A stretch of 50,142 nt of DNA from Bacteroidales bacterium (GCA_007132225.1 SLPB01000130.1:1-50142); one strand, 5' to 3'; positions 1-9,481 are shown, numbered from the stretch's first letter. Program-made: numbers and translations. The notes: generated by a model from the sequence alone, not told the origin.

Positions 1-626
1 GTAGGGATTTGCCTGCCGTCCAGTGTCTGTATCTCCCTGAAATTTATGGTGCTCACCAGGTCATCATGCTCATCGTAATTCTCGATCTTCGCAGGCAGAT
101 ACAGGTCGGCGATAACCCAGGCGATCACCTTCTCATACACGATTGGTGCTTCCGGATGGGGTATCATTTCAATAACATAACATTCACGCCCGTCAACCTT
201 CTCCGTTCCTTTCAGTTCATGGGAGAAATCGTCGACCCTTGATGTCCCCTGGACAAGGTCGTCATTGGTGAAGTCCGATCCCATCCATGACTGCGACATC
301 ATGGATGGCGGCATCTTGATGGTCCTGTCGATGTTTGGGACATAGTTCCAGATATCGTTCCCCCTTTTAAGATAACCGGTTCCCTCATCCCTTGCAGGTG
401 CGGTGATGTAGATAAGGGCGTAATCATCTCCCATAGTCCATGATCTCATTGAGATCTCCCTTGTATAGCGCGGCCTTACCACCTCCATGGTCATCTCCGT
501 ATAGGAAGCGTCGCCTCTCATATTATCCTCCATGCGGCGGATAATATCTTCAGGATCCTGGGCAAACGCACCTGTGCCGGAAATTGCCAGGATCATTGCT
601 GTAATTTTCAATTTTAAGTTTTTCAT
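1..626 (-). CDS. LolA-like outer membrane lipoprotein-sorting protein (3' end cut by window)
   Basis: About 208 codons are visible from the ATG at 626 down to the window edge, so the C-terminus is missing. Residues 1-22 form a signal peptide ending in GAFAQ, so the mature protein should be periplasmic. It continues with EDIIRRMEDNMRG and a beta-rich region containing YLKRGNDIWNYVPN and IKMPPSMMSQSWMGSDF, the pattern of the LolA-like family (COG2834/PF17131) that sits beside FtsX-type permeases. Known relatives are thought to carry lipid or lipoprotein cargo between membranes. It lies 259 bp downstream of two permeases in the same direction, which supports a joint export role. The exact cargo cannot be told from sequence. 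Confidence 0.85.
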   Translation of the reverse strand, partial: MKNLKLKITAMILAISGTGAFAQDPEDIIRRMEDNMRGDASYTEMTMEVVRPRYTREISMRSWTMGDDYALIYITAPARDEGTGYLKRGNDIWNYVPNIDRTIKMPPSMMSQSWMGSDFTNDDLVQGTSRVDDFSHELKGTEKVDGRECYVIEMIPHPEAPIVYEKVIAWVIADLYLPAKIENYDEHDDLVSTINFREIQTLDGRQIP

Positions 627-885
627 CAGTCTGTATTTTATGAGATGCAAAATTCTACCTGTCTTTTTATTTGGGTGTATTTTTTAATCAGGATCATATT
701 TTTTTGAAATATTTTCAGTGTTCTAATGATATTTTTTAAGGCATCGCAATTAAGAATAATACCAAATTAATAAAAATCATGCTTTTTGTCAATTAATTAC
801 TGATGAATGGCCTGAAAATCATGTTGAACCGGCGGTTTTTTACAATAAGTTTTAGCTGCATCTATTTATATTATTCCCGGTATCC

Positions 886-2109
886 TCATTCCTTCCTCAC
901 CGCCTCGGCGGGGTTCAGTCTCAATGCTTTCCATGCAGGATAAATCGAAGCAAGGATTGCAGTGAGTAAAACAAGTATCGTCAGGTTGAAAAAAAACATC
1001 TGATCCAGTGTAGGGTAAATTACCGCATCGAATCCGAAGTCAGATAAGGCTTCGGCCCCAAAAGGGGTAAGATCGATGCCGGTGTTCCCTGTTAATCCCA
1101 CAGTTAGTGCTCCTGTAAGCACGCCAAGAACAGAACCCGTTATCACCAGGAATGTGGTTTCAAGCAGGATCATGGAAAAAACCCTGGTTTTGGCCATGCC
1201 AATTGACATCAGTACGCCGAGTTCCTGGGTGCGTTCAAAAATTGTCATCAACATCGTGTTGAGAAGTCCGAATGCAAGAGCAAACAGAATAATGATAATA
1301 ATTATCATCAGCATCATTCCCGAAAATTCATTTAAAAATCGCAGATCGGGTGATATTTGTCCCCAGGTCCTGATCTCATTTTCGGGAAACAGGGTTTGAA
1401 GCCCGGAGTGAAAGTCGTTTACATCATCCAGATCATGCAGCAGAATGGCTATTTCGTTTACAATGCCGGCTCCGTCAAGCAGCTCTGCCAGGTCGGACTG
1501 GCGCACATAGACGTTGCGCTGGTCGTTGGCGGTATTGGCGGTTCGGTATATGCCGCTGACCCTGAAAACTGCCGAGGTAATCTCACCGTTCAGATCCTGA
1601 AAAGTCATGACGATCCGGTTGCCCGTTGAGATCTTCATTTTGTCTGCCAGCGCCTTGCCGACCATTACCGGATTCCGGGAAACCGGCCCTAAATATTCCC
1701 CCTCGATAATGTTCGATTCAAAATCGGTGGTGAGGCTTTCCTGCAGTTCATCAATGCCATAGATATCGACTCCCGAAGTCATAATTGCATTTGCAAGCAT
1801 GCCGGTGGTAATGGTCCGTTTGGAATATGCCTCAACTTTATCGCTGTTAGCAAGCAGGCTGGCCATTTCATCGCTTCGTGAAATGGTAAAACCGGTTTCC
1901 CTTTCCTTTATGAATTCGGGATTATGGATCTGTATATGGGAAACCTGGTTGCGGATGCTTGAATTGAACTGCTGCCGGATCATTCCGTTCATCAGTCCGG
2001 TGGCGAAAATTCCGCCCCATAACCCGAAGCAGATGGCCAGGATGATCACAATGCTGCGGGCCCTGTTGCGCCATACGTTCCGCCATGATATTTTCAGTAA
2101 AGTCTTCAT
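886..2109 (-). CDS. ABC transporter permease, FtsX/LolC-E type
   Basis: 407 aa. The N-terminus (WRNVWRNRARS, then a hydrophobic helix at about 18-40) is followed by a roughly 220-residue extracytoplasmic MacB-like domain and three C-terminal helices of the FtsX domain (about 270-400). It ends with the typical YPAWKALRLNPAEAVRKE. This layout matches permeases of the LolC/LolE/MacB group, which move lipoproteins or other envelope substrates by a mechanotransmission mechanism. It starts 5 bp after the end of a second permease of identical length (407 aa), so the two likely form a heterodimer made from one transcript. No ATP-binding subunit is encoded in the window. It may lie past position 1. 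Confidence 0.9.
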   Translation of the reverse strand: MKTLLKISWRNVWRNRARSIVIILAICFGLWGGIFATGLMNGMIRQQFNSSIRNQVSHIQIHNPEFIKERETGFTISRSDEMASLLANSDKVEAYSKRTITTGMLANAIMTSGVDIYGIDELQESLTTDFESNIIEGEYLGPVSRNPVMVGKALADKMKISTGNRIVMTFQDLNGEITSAVFRVSGIYRTANTANDQRNVYVRQSDLAELLDGAGIVNEIAILLHDLDDVNDFHSGLQTLFPENEIRTWGQISPDLRFLNEFSGMMLMIIIIIILFALAFGLLNTMLMTIFERTQELGVLMSIGMAKTRVFSMILLETTFLVITGSVLGVLTGALTVGLTGNTGIDLTPFGAEALSDFGFDAVIYPTLDQMFFFNLTILVLLTAILASIYPAWKALRLNPAEAVRKE

Positions 2110-2114
2110 CTTGC

Positions 2115-3338
2115 TTATTTGGGATGGTGAATCAGGTCAAGTTTGAATGCTTTATATGCTGGGTATGAACCGATTAAAAGTGCAATTATAAAAACTGTGA
2201 CCGCCTGGGTGATGAATATAGAAGGCTCGACTGAAGTTGGCAATACAGCTTCAAAACCGTAATCGTCCATCATGCCGGCCAGCTCTTCACCAAGTGGAAT
2301 AGGGTTACGGTTGAAATAGTAAATAAATGGGAAGGTGATCAAAATGCCTGCAATCACTCCGGTGAAACTCATGAAGAACGACTCCAGCAGGCATATAATG
2401 GCCAGTTGAAACCGCTTCATGCCCAGCGCCATAAGCATTGCAAATTCCCTCAGGCGCTCAAGCATCATGGTCAGTATGGTTCCGAAAAGCCCGAAGCCGA
2501 TAACTATGTACAGGATGTATATTATCAGCTGGCCGCCGGCCCTGTCCACCTGCATCATCCTGAGCAGATCCTGGAGCATGTGCTGCCAGGGCAGGGCAGT
2601 ATACCATTCACTATCCAGCTGCTCGTTCAGCTCACTGGTAATCCGCCCGGTGCGCCGGGGATTTTCGGGCATGATGATAAGCGCTGAGATCCGGTCGTCG
2701 GAAGCATAAAACCACTGGGCAGCCTTCAGGGGCATATACACCGTGTTATTGTTCATTTCAGGAATGGACAGCCTTACAACCCCCTTAACCGGGTACATGC
2801 CTGCGGCACTTGCTCCCTGGAATCCCTGGCCGATAATGACCAGGGTGTCGCCCACACCCAGACCGAGTATTTCGGCAAGTCCACCGGCAAGCAGTACTGC
2901 ATTATCGTTTTCTTCAAGATAATAACCTTCTGTAATGTTATCGGAAAGATTATTGAACCGGTCCTCGCTCCGGGGATCTATCCCCATTACATTGACTCCT
3001 CTGGTTTTGGAATCGGTAGCTGCCAGGGCAAAGCCCTGGATACGGGGAACGGTATAACTTATCTGGTTGCCGAACCCGTCGACGACTCGAAGCAGTGATT
3101 CATCATATAGCATGGAATTATCGATGCTGGGCTCATCATCATATAAAACATCCTGTATCTGGATGTAGCCGGTGCTGAATTTAACCATGTTTTGTATCAT
3201 TAATTCATATGATCCCCGCTCGAATGAATCGGCTGCAATAGCAAAAAGGACAGCGAAAAGTACCGCTCCAATGCTGATAAAAGAGCGGCGCTTGTTCCTC
3301 CAGATGTTTCTCCATGCAAGTTTTATAAATGTTCTCAT
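2115..3338 (-). CDS. ABC transporter permease, FtsX/LolC-E type
   Basis: 407 aa. It opens with MRTFIKLAWRNIWRNKRRS and a first membrane helix, then has a long extracytoplasmic domain (about 45-265) and an FtsX domain with three helices (about 270-400), ending SYPAYKAFKLDLIHHPK. It is paralogous to the downstream permease and the same length, as expected for the two halves of a LolCE-like complex. It follows the TetR gene after 98 bp and is probably co-transcribed from the TetR promoter. The regulator, two permeases and LolA-like protein form a recognisable Bacteroidota export cassette, but the substrate is unknown. Confidence 0.9.
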   Translation of the reverse strand: MRTFIKLAWRNIWRNKRRSFISIGAVLFAVLFAIAADSFERGSYELMIQNMVKFSTGYIQIQDVLYDDEPSIDNSMLYDESLLRVVDGFGNQISYTVPRIQGFALAATDSKTRGVNVMGIDPRSEDRFNNLSDNITEGYYLEENDNAVLLAGGLAEILGLGVGDTLVIIGQGFQGASAAGMYPVKGVVRLSIPEMNNNTVYMPLKAAQWFYASDDRISALIIMPENPRRTGRITSELNEQLDSEWYTALPWQHMLQDLLRMMQVDRAGGQLIIYILYIVIGFGLFGTILTMMLERLREFAMLMALGMKRFQLAIICLLESFFMSFTGVIAGILITFPFIYYFNRNPIPLGEELAGMMDDYGFEAVLPTSVEPSIFITQAVTVFIIALLIGSYPAYKAFKLDLIHHPK

Positions 3339-3436
3339 TTGTTTAAATATTACAAATCAATCGACAGATGGAGCTTGCCATGTAGTATGCCGGTGCGGGT
3401 GTGCTGAATATTTTATCATGGCTGGTTCATTTTTCC

Positions 3437-4054
3437 TTAACTATGGTGATGATGGTTTTTCTTTTCACGTATAAACAGTTTATTAAGCCTTGCCTTGAAT
3501 TTTTTCTTGACGCTTTCCGATACACTTTCAGGATTGAAAAGGTAAATTGTAAAAAACCCTTTGGTCAGGGCGGAGAAAAAAATAAATTCTTCCCCCGGAT
3601 CATCAAACCGTTCATCGAAATATTTTTCCAGCAATTTCATATAATTGACCAGCAGGGCGCCATTTTCAATTTTTGAAAGCATTAATTCAAGCACCACCGG
3701 TTGAACTGACAACTGGTAGAAAAGTATCCAGAATTCCCTTTTTTCGTCAAGCGATACCAACAGCTTTTCAAAGAATTCCGACATCTCTTTTTCTGTGATC
3801 TCATTTTCATCGTCAGGGTTCAGCAGTGAGGATATAAGGCCAACCATGTCGGAAAACAGTGCCACAAGCAGATCTTCCTTGCTCTCATAATAGTTATATA
3901 AAAGGCCTTTTGAAATGCCAGCCTCTTTCGCAATCTGGCTGATTGAGGTGGCATGGTAGCCCTTGCCGGCAAACAGCATCAATGCACTGTTTTTCAGCAG
4001 CTCACGCTTGTCTATTCTTATCTGTTTGTATTGCTGGGGGGTACGGGGTGACAT
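3437..4054 (-). CDS. TetR/AcrR family transcriptional regulator
   Basis: 205 aa. The N-terminal helix-turn-helix is clear at about 15-60 (ALMLFAGKGYHATSISQIAK, then AGISKGLLYNYYESKEDLL), the classic TetR_N pattern. The helical C-terminal ligand domain is not diagnostic. The last residues (KKNHHHHS) are naturally His-rich. It is the first gene of a minus-strand set with two permeases and a LolA-like protein. An imperfect palindrome at 4095-4112 overlaps its own predicted -7 box, so it probably represses itself and the export genes until a ligand, perhaps a membrane-active compound, binds. Membership of the family is certain; the ligand is unknown. Confidence 0.93.
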   Translation of the reverse strand: MSPRTPQQYKQIRIDKRELLKNSALMLFAGKGYHATSISQIAKEAGISKGLLYNYYESKEDLLVALFSDMVGLISSLLNPDDENEITEKEMSEFFEKLLVSLDEKREFWILFYQLSVQPVVLELMLSKIENGALLVNYMKLLEKYFDERFDDPGEEFIFFSALTKGFFTIYLFNPESVSESVKKKFKARLNKLFIREKKNHHHHS

Positions 4055-4094
4055 ATTAAACGGTTATTAAAATAATAACAGGATTAAATATCAT

Positions 4095-4112
4095 TGAATG
4101 AACGGTCAGTCA
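4095..4112. promoter_or_regulatory. Candidate TetR operator (imperfect palindrome)
   Basis: The 18-base sequence TGAATGAACGGTCAGTCA is an imperfect palindrome (TGAnTGAnCG and its mirror). It lies 40 bp upstream of the TetR start codon and touches the -7 box at 4111-4118. Its form (TGA-TGA-CG-TCA-TCA) is like many TetR operators. Binding here would block the predicted transcription start near 4104. Confidence 0.6.
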
Positions 4113-4139
4113 AAAATACAAAAAAAACTGATTTTCCAA
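4111..4139 (-). promoter_or_regulatory. Bacteroidota-type promoter of the tetR-permease genes
   Basis: Read on the minus strand: TTG at 4139-4137, an 18-base spacer, then TATTTTTG at 4118-4111. This fits the Bacteroidota -33/-7 consensus (TTG, about 19 bases, TAnnTTTG). The predicted start of transcription, about 4104, is 50 bases before the tetR ATG. Confidence 0.55.
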
Positions 4140-4257
4140 AAATTTTTGATACAATTTGAATTGACATAATTTGGGGGAGGCAGGGGTTGATTTTCATTGT
4201 CAAATGATAATACATTGCAGGGAAAACTCTTCAAAAGTTTTTTCCCTGATGGAATTA

Positions 4258-6672
4258 CTATTCATTACGCAATATGTCAACCGGGTTGAGATTTGCGGCA
4301 CGCCAGGACTGGAGGCCGACCGTGAGCAATGCAATAATGTATGTTATCACTGTCGCGGCCAGAAAAGTAATTATGCCGGGTTCAATACGGTAGGCGAAAT
4401 TGTCCAGCCACCTGTTCATCAAAAACCATGCTGCAGGCCACGCCAGTATCGTTGCTATAAGGATAAGCATGTTTATCTCCCTTGACAGCAGCAGTATGAC
4501 TGATGAGGGAGATGCTCCCATAGCTTTCCGTATCCCAATCTCCTTAGTACGTTTTTCAGTGTTGAATGATGCCATGCCCAGCAATCCAAGGGCCGCAATG
4601 AAGACAGCAAGAAATGCAAATATTTCGAATATGCTTCTTGTGCGGATCTCCTCTGTGTAGAGCTTCATTAGATCATCTTCAAGGAAAGACCATACAAACA
4701 GATCGGATCCGGTAAACGCGGTCCACTGTTCTTCAATATGGTTTATGGCAGAGGGGAAGTCTTTGCCTTCAAGCCTTATTGCCATGAGCCAGCCGGGACT
4801 TCCAATCTTTCTTATCGCCAAAGGTCTTATTTCGCGGTGCAACGACTCGAAGTTGGTATCTTCGAGCACACCTATAACGGGACTTACAAGGTTTATACCG
4901 GGATAGACTATACTCCCGGAAAGATGGTCATCATAACCCAGCATTCTTGCAAGGGTCTTGTTAATAATCGTTGTCTCCTGATCAGTGCTGAAGTCGGACG
5001 AAAAAAACCTGCCTTCGCCAAGACTCATACCCATAGTCTCCAGATAATGTTCATCAGCCCATACAACCATCAACTGAACCAGCTCTTCTGGAGGCTTGCC
5101 ATATCCGTGAACAGAGGTGCCGGAGGTAGAATACCCTGGCAGGGAACTGCAAAAACTTGCATTTACAATGCTTTTATGTTTCAGCAGTTCATCCCTGAAG
5201 GCTTCCTGCTGATCTCCCAGGATCTGAGTGCGTTTCAGGACCAGTATACCCTCTTTTGAATATCCCGGATCTTTTGAATAAATGAATCTTAGCTGTTCTG
5301 AAACAATGAATGTAGCTACAAACAGCGCAATGGTAATAGTGAACTGAGCAACAACAAGGATCTTCCTGAACCCGCTGCTCCGGTCGCCGGCACCAGTATC
5401 GCCTTTAAGCACTTTCACCGGCCTGAATGATGACAGGAAAAATGCCGGGTAGCTGCCGGCCAGGATTCCGGTAAGCAGGCTGAACATTAACAGTCCGGGA
5501 GCAATGTACCAATCCGAAAAGTAGTTTAATTCAAATGACTTGTAGGTTAATTGATTGAAAAAGGGAAGTGTCAGTTCCAGGAGTGTAACTGCCAGTATCA
5601 TGGCAATTAAGCTGACAAGCACCGATTCAACAAGGAACTGACGTACAAGACTACCCCTGCTGCCGCCCAGAGTTTTCCTTACCCCGATCTCTTTCGCCCT
5701 TGCCGAGAAACGCGCTGTGGCAAGGTTCATAAAGTTGATGCAGGCTATGATCAGTATAAAAACTGCAATTACTGAAAAGAAATAAACGGTGGTTATACTG
5801 CCTCCTTTGTTAATCTGGTGGTCAGCCCTGGAATACAGGTGAATATCCTCGATGTTTTCTGTAAAAAACCTGTAGACGCCCCCTTCATTCTCAAAAGACT
5901 CAATATCAATGCCCATAACCATTTCAACCTCGGGACCAACATACTTGTAAACAAGTTCCTGGAGCCTTTCATCAAAACTGCCAATATCAGAATTTTCTTC
6001 CAGCAATATATATGTATAAAGGTTGTTGTTAACCCAATACCGGAAATCATCCTGCTGGTCAGGTATTACAGTCTCGACTGAAGCCAGGAAATCATACCTG
6101 AAATGCGAGTTGTAGGGCATATTACCTGAAATTCCCGTGATCTCAAGCAGGTATCTTCCGTTAACCATTATTGTCTTCCCGAGAGGGTCATCACTGCCAA
6201 AGAGCCTTTGCGAGGTTTCCAGCGACAGGACCACGGTGTTGGGTCTTGAAAGCGCAGTGGCAGGATCGCCTTTGATCATGGGTACTGTAAAGACTCTGAA
6301 AAAATTCGAATCAGCAAAGAAAAAATTATCCTCCACAAAACTGGTCTCTTCAAGGTTTATGACCGGCCTTGTAATGTGATACAACCGGCATGCCTCCTCT
6401 ACTTCGCCTAATTCGTAATCCAGGGCATCTTTCATTGCTCCCGATGTGTAAGCAGAAAAGAAATGGCTGTCGCCAAAAACTGCTTCAATACCTATCCTGT
6501 AAGTGCGGCCCGACTCATCATGATGCCGGTCGTAGCTGAGTTCGCTTGTCACGAAAAGAAGGATCAGTATACAGCTTGCAATACCTATGGTAAGTCCTGC
6601 AATGTTAATAACAGAATACCCCTTTTGCCTGAAAAGGTTCCGGAATGCTATTACTATGTGATTTTTAAGCAT
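4258..6672 (-). CDS. MacB-like ABC permease, two FtsX domains, no ATPase
   Basis: 804 aa. The N-terminus (MLKNHIVIAFRNLFRQKGYS, then helix VINIAGLTIGIASCILILLF) and the following SELSYDRHHDESGRTYRI are hallmarks of the ~800-residue Bacteroidota permease family. There are two MacB periplasmic domains and two FtsX blocks (around 285-420, with FMNLATARFSARAKEIGVRK, and 675-800, with KRTKEIGIRKAMGAS). It begins 12 bp after a TonB-dependent receptor gene and is surely co-transcribed with it. The family is common in Bacteroidota, usually without a linked ATPase, and its substrate is undefined. A sigma-54-like promoter upstream of the receptor may drive both genes. Confidence 0.9.
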   Translation of the reverse strand: MLKNHIVIAFRNLFRQKGYSVINIAGLTIGIASCILILLFVTSELSYDRHHDESGRTYRIGIEAVFGDSHFFSAYTSGAMKDALDYELGEVEEACRLYHITRPVINLEETSFVEDNFFFADSNFFRVFTVPMIKGDPATALSRPNTVVLSLETSQRLFGSDDPLGKTIMVNGRYLLEITGISGNMPYNSHFRYDFLASVETVIPDQQDDFRYWVNNNLYTYILLEENSDIGSFDERLQELVYKYVGPEVEMVMGIDIESFENEGGVYRFFTENIEDIHLYSRADHQINKGGSITTVYFFSVIAVFILIIACINFMNLATARFSARAKEIGVRKTLGGSRGSLVRQFLVESVLVSLIAMILAVTLLELTLPFFNQLTYKSFELNYFSDWYIAPGLLMFSLLTGILAGSYPAFFLSSFRPVKVLKGDTGAGDRSSGFRKILVVAQFTITIALFVATFIVSEQLRFIYSKDPGYSKEGILVLKRTQILGDQQEAFRDELLKHKSIVNASFCSSLPGYSTSGTSVHGYGKPPEELVQLMVVWADEHYLETMGMSLGEGRFFSSDFSTDQETTIINKTLARMLGYDDHLSGSIVYPGINLVSPVIGVLEDTNFESLHREIRPLAIRKIGSPGWLMAIRLEGKDFPSAINHIEEQWTAFTGSDLFVWSFLEDDLMKLYTEEIRTRSIFEIFAFLAVFIAALGLLGMASFNTEKRTKEIGIRKAMGASPSSVILLLSREINMLILIATILAWPAAWFLMNRWLDNFAYRIEPGIITFLAATVITYIIALLTVGLQSWRAANLNPVDILRNE

Positions 6673-6684
6673 GAATTGGCAGAT

Positions 6685-9060
6685 TTAAAAATAGATTCTG
6701 TAAGTCATCATCGGCATAAATCCCATCTGGTAGTGTGTGACAGCTTGCTTTTTGTTGCTGTCCCAGTTCTGGATGAATATATTTTCCCTGTTGGTCATGT
6801 TTTGCAGGTCAAGTCCCCACTCATGGTCGAAGCTGCTTCGGTTCAGCCTGAAAGTTATTCGTCCGTTAAGCCTGAAGTAATCGGGGAATCTCTTTTCATA
6901 GGCCTCACTCCACTGGTATCGCAGGGCATTGTCGGCCAGGGATTGCACCTCATCGATGGGCAGTTTTCGGTGACCCCCGGCGTAAACCATTTTAAGATCG
7001 ACCGATAGGAGGGAGTTGCCGCCAACTCTCCATTCATAACCGGAGAGGGCATTTAAAACAAAATTGTTGTTGAAGGCCGAATTTCGCCATACACCGTCGT
7101 ATCCGCGATATCCCGCATCGAAGACAGATGCTGTAACAAGGTAATAGAAGCCCTGATTCAGGAACTTTTCAAGTGTCAGTTCAACACCTTTGTTTTCGCC
7201 GGTACCTGAATTTTCCATATTGTCATACAGATTGAAAGAATATCCCCCGCCCTGATTCATTAGTGAAAACTCTGGCCTGCGCCATGCTACTGGTATGTTG
7301 TAGAGCCTCTGGTAATAAACTTCCAGCTTCATCCTGTGCTCTTCACCCAGCAGCCTGTCATATCCTGCCACCAGGTGAATGCTGCGTGAAAGGTCCAGAT
7401 CACGGTTTGTCTTCTTGTATACCATGTTCAGGGTATCGGTAAGACGCTGGCTGAAATATACTGCTTTCATCTGCGTCTGGCTGTGCATTCCCGCTCCCAG
7501 GTTCAGGGCCTGACCCCTGATGAATTCCCATTTAAGTCCGATGCGCGGCTCTGCAGCGTAACTGTTATTTAGGAACAACCTTGATGCATGCACTCCGGTT
7601 GATACCGACAGGTCATCCGAGAAGCGGTGCTGCCATTCGGTGAACAGCCGTGCAAAACCCATGGTACCCGAATTATCCAGGTAATGCAGGTACTTTTCCC
7701 CGGCAGGGTCAAGCTGTCTTCCCTGGTAGCTAACATCATAAAAATCATATACCAGACCTGTGTTTAGGTAATTACGGGAATTGAAACGGCGTGAATATTT
7801 TGATGAAAATGTATATTTGATCTCCCCGAGAACTTCCTTTATCTTTTCCTTATCTGGATCAAAGCTTAGGTCGTAAATATCGGCAGTGCTTTCTATTCCC
7901 GATATGGCCAGTGTATTTGTAAAACGCGCGTCATCGTTTAAGTAATACACATGGTTCACTCCCAATACCCCCATCCGGTTGCTGTTATAAAGGTCTAGTC
8001 CTGAAAATCCGTACTGGGATTCATCATCCTCACTTGCAAGCATTGCAATGCTGTTATCCCCTCCAAGTCCGAATACCGATATGCGTCCCCGCTCAAGCGG
8101 CAGGTTTACCTTGAAGGAAAGGTCCTTGTACCGGGGAATAGCTGTGCCTGTACCGAAATCCATGCCTGCGGCATGCAGCACCTCCATGGTGCTGTAGCGG
8201 AAGTTAGCCATGTAGGATGCCTGGTTGTTCTCTGAGAAAGGCCCCTCTGCACCGAGTTCAAAACCGTTAAAGCCCATCTGCCCAATAAATTCATGCTTCT
8301 GGTTGTTACCGTTGCGCATCTTTATATCGAAGGCGCCTGCTATGGCATTGCCGAATTCGGCCGGGAATGCGCCGGTGTAAAAGTCGGAGTTGGTAAGGTG
8401 GTTTATATTGAGCATGCTAATGGGTCCGCCGGTAGTCCCTATTGAACCAAAATGGTTCGGGTTGGGAATCTCAATACCTTCAAGCCTCCATAGAAGTCCG
8501 AGTGGTGAATTGCCCCTTATCACTATGTCATTGCGCTGGTCGGATACCGATGTCACCCCGGCATAATTGGCTGCCATACGTGAGGGGTCACCAAGGCTTC
8601 CCGCATATCGTTCGGTCTCATCTATGGTAAATGAACGTGCACTTACAACAGCCATTTCATTAATGGCCTGGTCCTTTCTCAGATCAGGGCGGACTACCGC
8701 ATCATCCATCAAATAAACCTGTTCTTCAAGTTTGATTTCCATTACCAGCTCCCGGCCGGATCTTAGCAAAAGACTGTTAAGAACTGAGCTCTGGTAGCCG
8801 ATCATGCTCACCTGAACATTAATCCTGCCCAGTGCCAGTTCGTCAATCCGGAATTCGCCATTTATGTTGGTGGAAGTCCCCTCTAGCGGATCTGTGTCCA
8901 GAATTACCACCGTTGCACCGGGCAATGGTAATTCGGTGTATGCATCCAGTACCCTTCCCCGAAAGGTTTGGGTTATCTCCTGTGATAAAATTACCGAATA
9001 AGTTATAACATTGAGCAGAAGGGTGAATAGAGCTGCCTTATATAAAATTGAAAATCGCAT
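6685..9060 (-). CDS. TonB-dependent receptor with carboxypeptidase-like N-terminal domain
   Basis: 791 aa outer membrane receptor. Residues 1-27 are a signal peptide. About 30-115 form a carboxypeptidase-D-like regulatory domain (FRGRVLDAYTELPLPGATV). A plug domain follows at about 140-260 (GVTSVSDQRNDIVIRGNSP) and then a beta-barrel ending in the aromatic MTYRIYF. It is the first gene of a pair with a MacB-like permease 12 bp downstream. The substrate cannot be read from sequence. The plug lacks the ZnuD-like signature of the two receptors at 22-27 kb, so its cargo probably differs. It is likely energised by a TonB-ExbBD system such as the one at the end of the window. Confidence 0.9.
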   Translation of the reverse strand: MRFSILYKAALFTLLLNVITYSVILSQEITQTFRGRVLDAYTELPLPGATVVILDTDPLEGTSTNINGEFRIDELALGRINVQVSMIGYQSSVLNSLLLRSGRELVMEIKLEEQVYLMDDAVVRPDLRKDQAINEMAVVSARSFTIDETERYAGSLGDPSRMAANYAGVTSVSDQRNDIVIRGNSPLGLLWRLEGIEIPNPNHFGSIGTTGGPISMLNINHLTNSDFYTGAFPAEFGNAIAGAFDIKMRNGNNQKHEFIGQMGFNGFELGAEGPFSENNQASYMANFRYSTMEVLHAAGMDFGTGTAIPRYKDLSFKVNLPLERGRISVFGLGGDNSIAMLASEDDESQYGFSGLDLYNSNRMGVLGVNHVYYLNDDARFTNTLAISGIESTADIYDLSFDPDKEKIKEVLGEIKYTFSSKYSRRFNSRNYLNTGLVYDFYDVSYQGRQLDPAGEKYLHYLDNSGTMGFARLFTEWQHRFSDDLSVSTGVHASRLFLNNSYAAEPRIGLKWEFIRGQALNLGAGMHSQTQMKAVYFSQRLTDTLNMVYKKTNRDLDLSRSIHLVAGYDRLLGEEHRMKLEVYYQRLYNIPVAWRRPEFSLMNQGGGYSFNLYDNMENSGTGENKGVELTLEKFLNQGFYYLVTASVFDAGYRGYDGVWRNSAFNNNFVLNALSGYEWRVGGNSLLSVDLKMVYAGGHRKLPIDEVQSLADNALRYQWSEAYEKRFPDYFRLNGRITFRLNRSSFDHEWGLDLQNMTNRENIFIQNWDSNKKQAVTHYQMGFMPMMTYRIYF

Positions 9061-9248
9061 GTTATTTAAAATTGAAATTTAATTGAATTCTTCCGGCCTT
9101 TCCTGATTTGTAATATGATTGGTATTTTATTCCTTTAGCAAAATTATTATTTTCCTGTTTTTTATTTAAGATGTTTTTTTTAAATGACCTGTTTAAATGG
9201 TTCAATGGGGAATACTTGTATTTGAATCCCATTTTGGCTGTATAAGTT

Positions 9249-9263
9249 ACAAAGGGCTTGCCA
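9249..9263 (-). promoter_or_regulatory. Weak sigma-54-like promoter for the TonB receptor/permease pair
   Basis: The minus strand reads TGGCAA-GCCCT-TTGT, close to the sigma-54 consensus TGGCAC-N5-TTGC with correct spacing. However, it ends in GT rather than GC at the -12 element, which weakens it. Initiation near 9238 would leave a leader of about 180 bases before the receptor ATG. Confidence 0.3.
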
Positions 9264-9420
9264 TAATAATTAAAGAGCTTTAAACTAGCTTTGTAAAATA
9301 AAAAGGTGTTTGTCAGTTTGTACATTAGTGAACACTATATGTCCGCTAACGGGCAGAAATAATTAATGTGAGTGAATTCTAAGTTAATTATTAAAATGTT
9401 TATCAGGCAAATACAGCCTT

Positions 9421-9435
9421 TGGCATTTTTTTGGC
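9421..9435 (+). promoter_or_regulatory. Sigma-54-like promoter for the ABC permease
   Basis: TGGCAT-TTTTT-TGGC matches the sigma-54 consensus (TGGCAY-N5-TTGC) with GG and GC ten bases apart and one mismatch in the -12 block. Initiation near 9446 would precede the ATG at 9482 by about 36 bases, and it argues against the longer start at 9431. Confidence 0.42.
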
Positions 9436-9481
9436 TTGCCAGAAGATGGTTTATTGTAATTTGTTACAAATCAAATTTATT

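Larger units (their letters stand above)
9061..9481. other. Divergent intergenic region, TonB receptor / ABC permease
   Basis: This 421-bp AT-rich gap separates divergent genes. It holds a sigma-54-like sequence facing each way (9249-9263 minus, 9421-9435 plus) and a possible ordinary -7 box on the minus strand at 9139-9146 (TAATTTTG). No credible gene was found. An 87-codon minus-strand frame is Lys/Asn/Tyr-rich translation of AT-rich DNA. Confidence 0.6.

Noticed and set aside
3437-3460. His tail (HHHH) of the TetR protein as an engineered tag
   Set aside because: It is only four histidines within a natural gene context with intact downstream sequence.
9062-9325. 87-codon minus-strand frame just upstream of the TonB receptor
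   Set aside because: Its product is Lys/Asn/Tyr/Phe-rich with no domain or signal, as expected from AT-rich non-coding DNA, and it lies in the region between promoter and receptor start.
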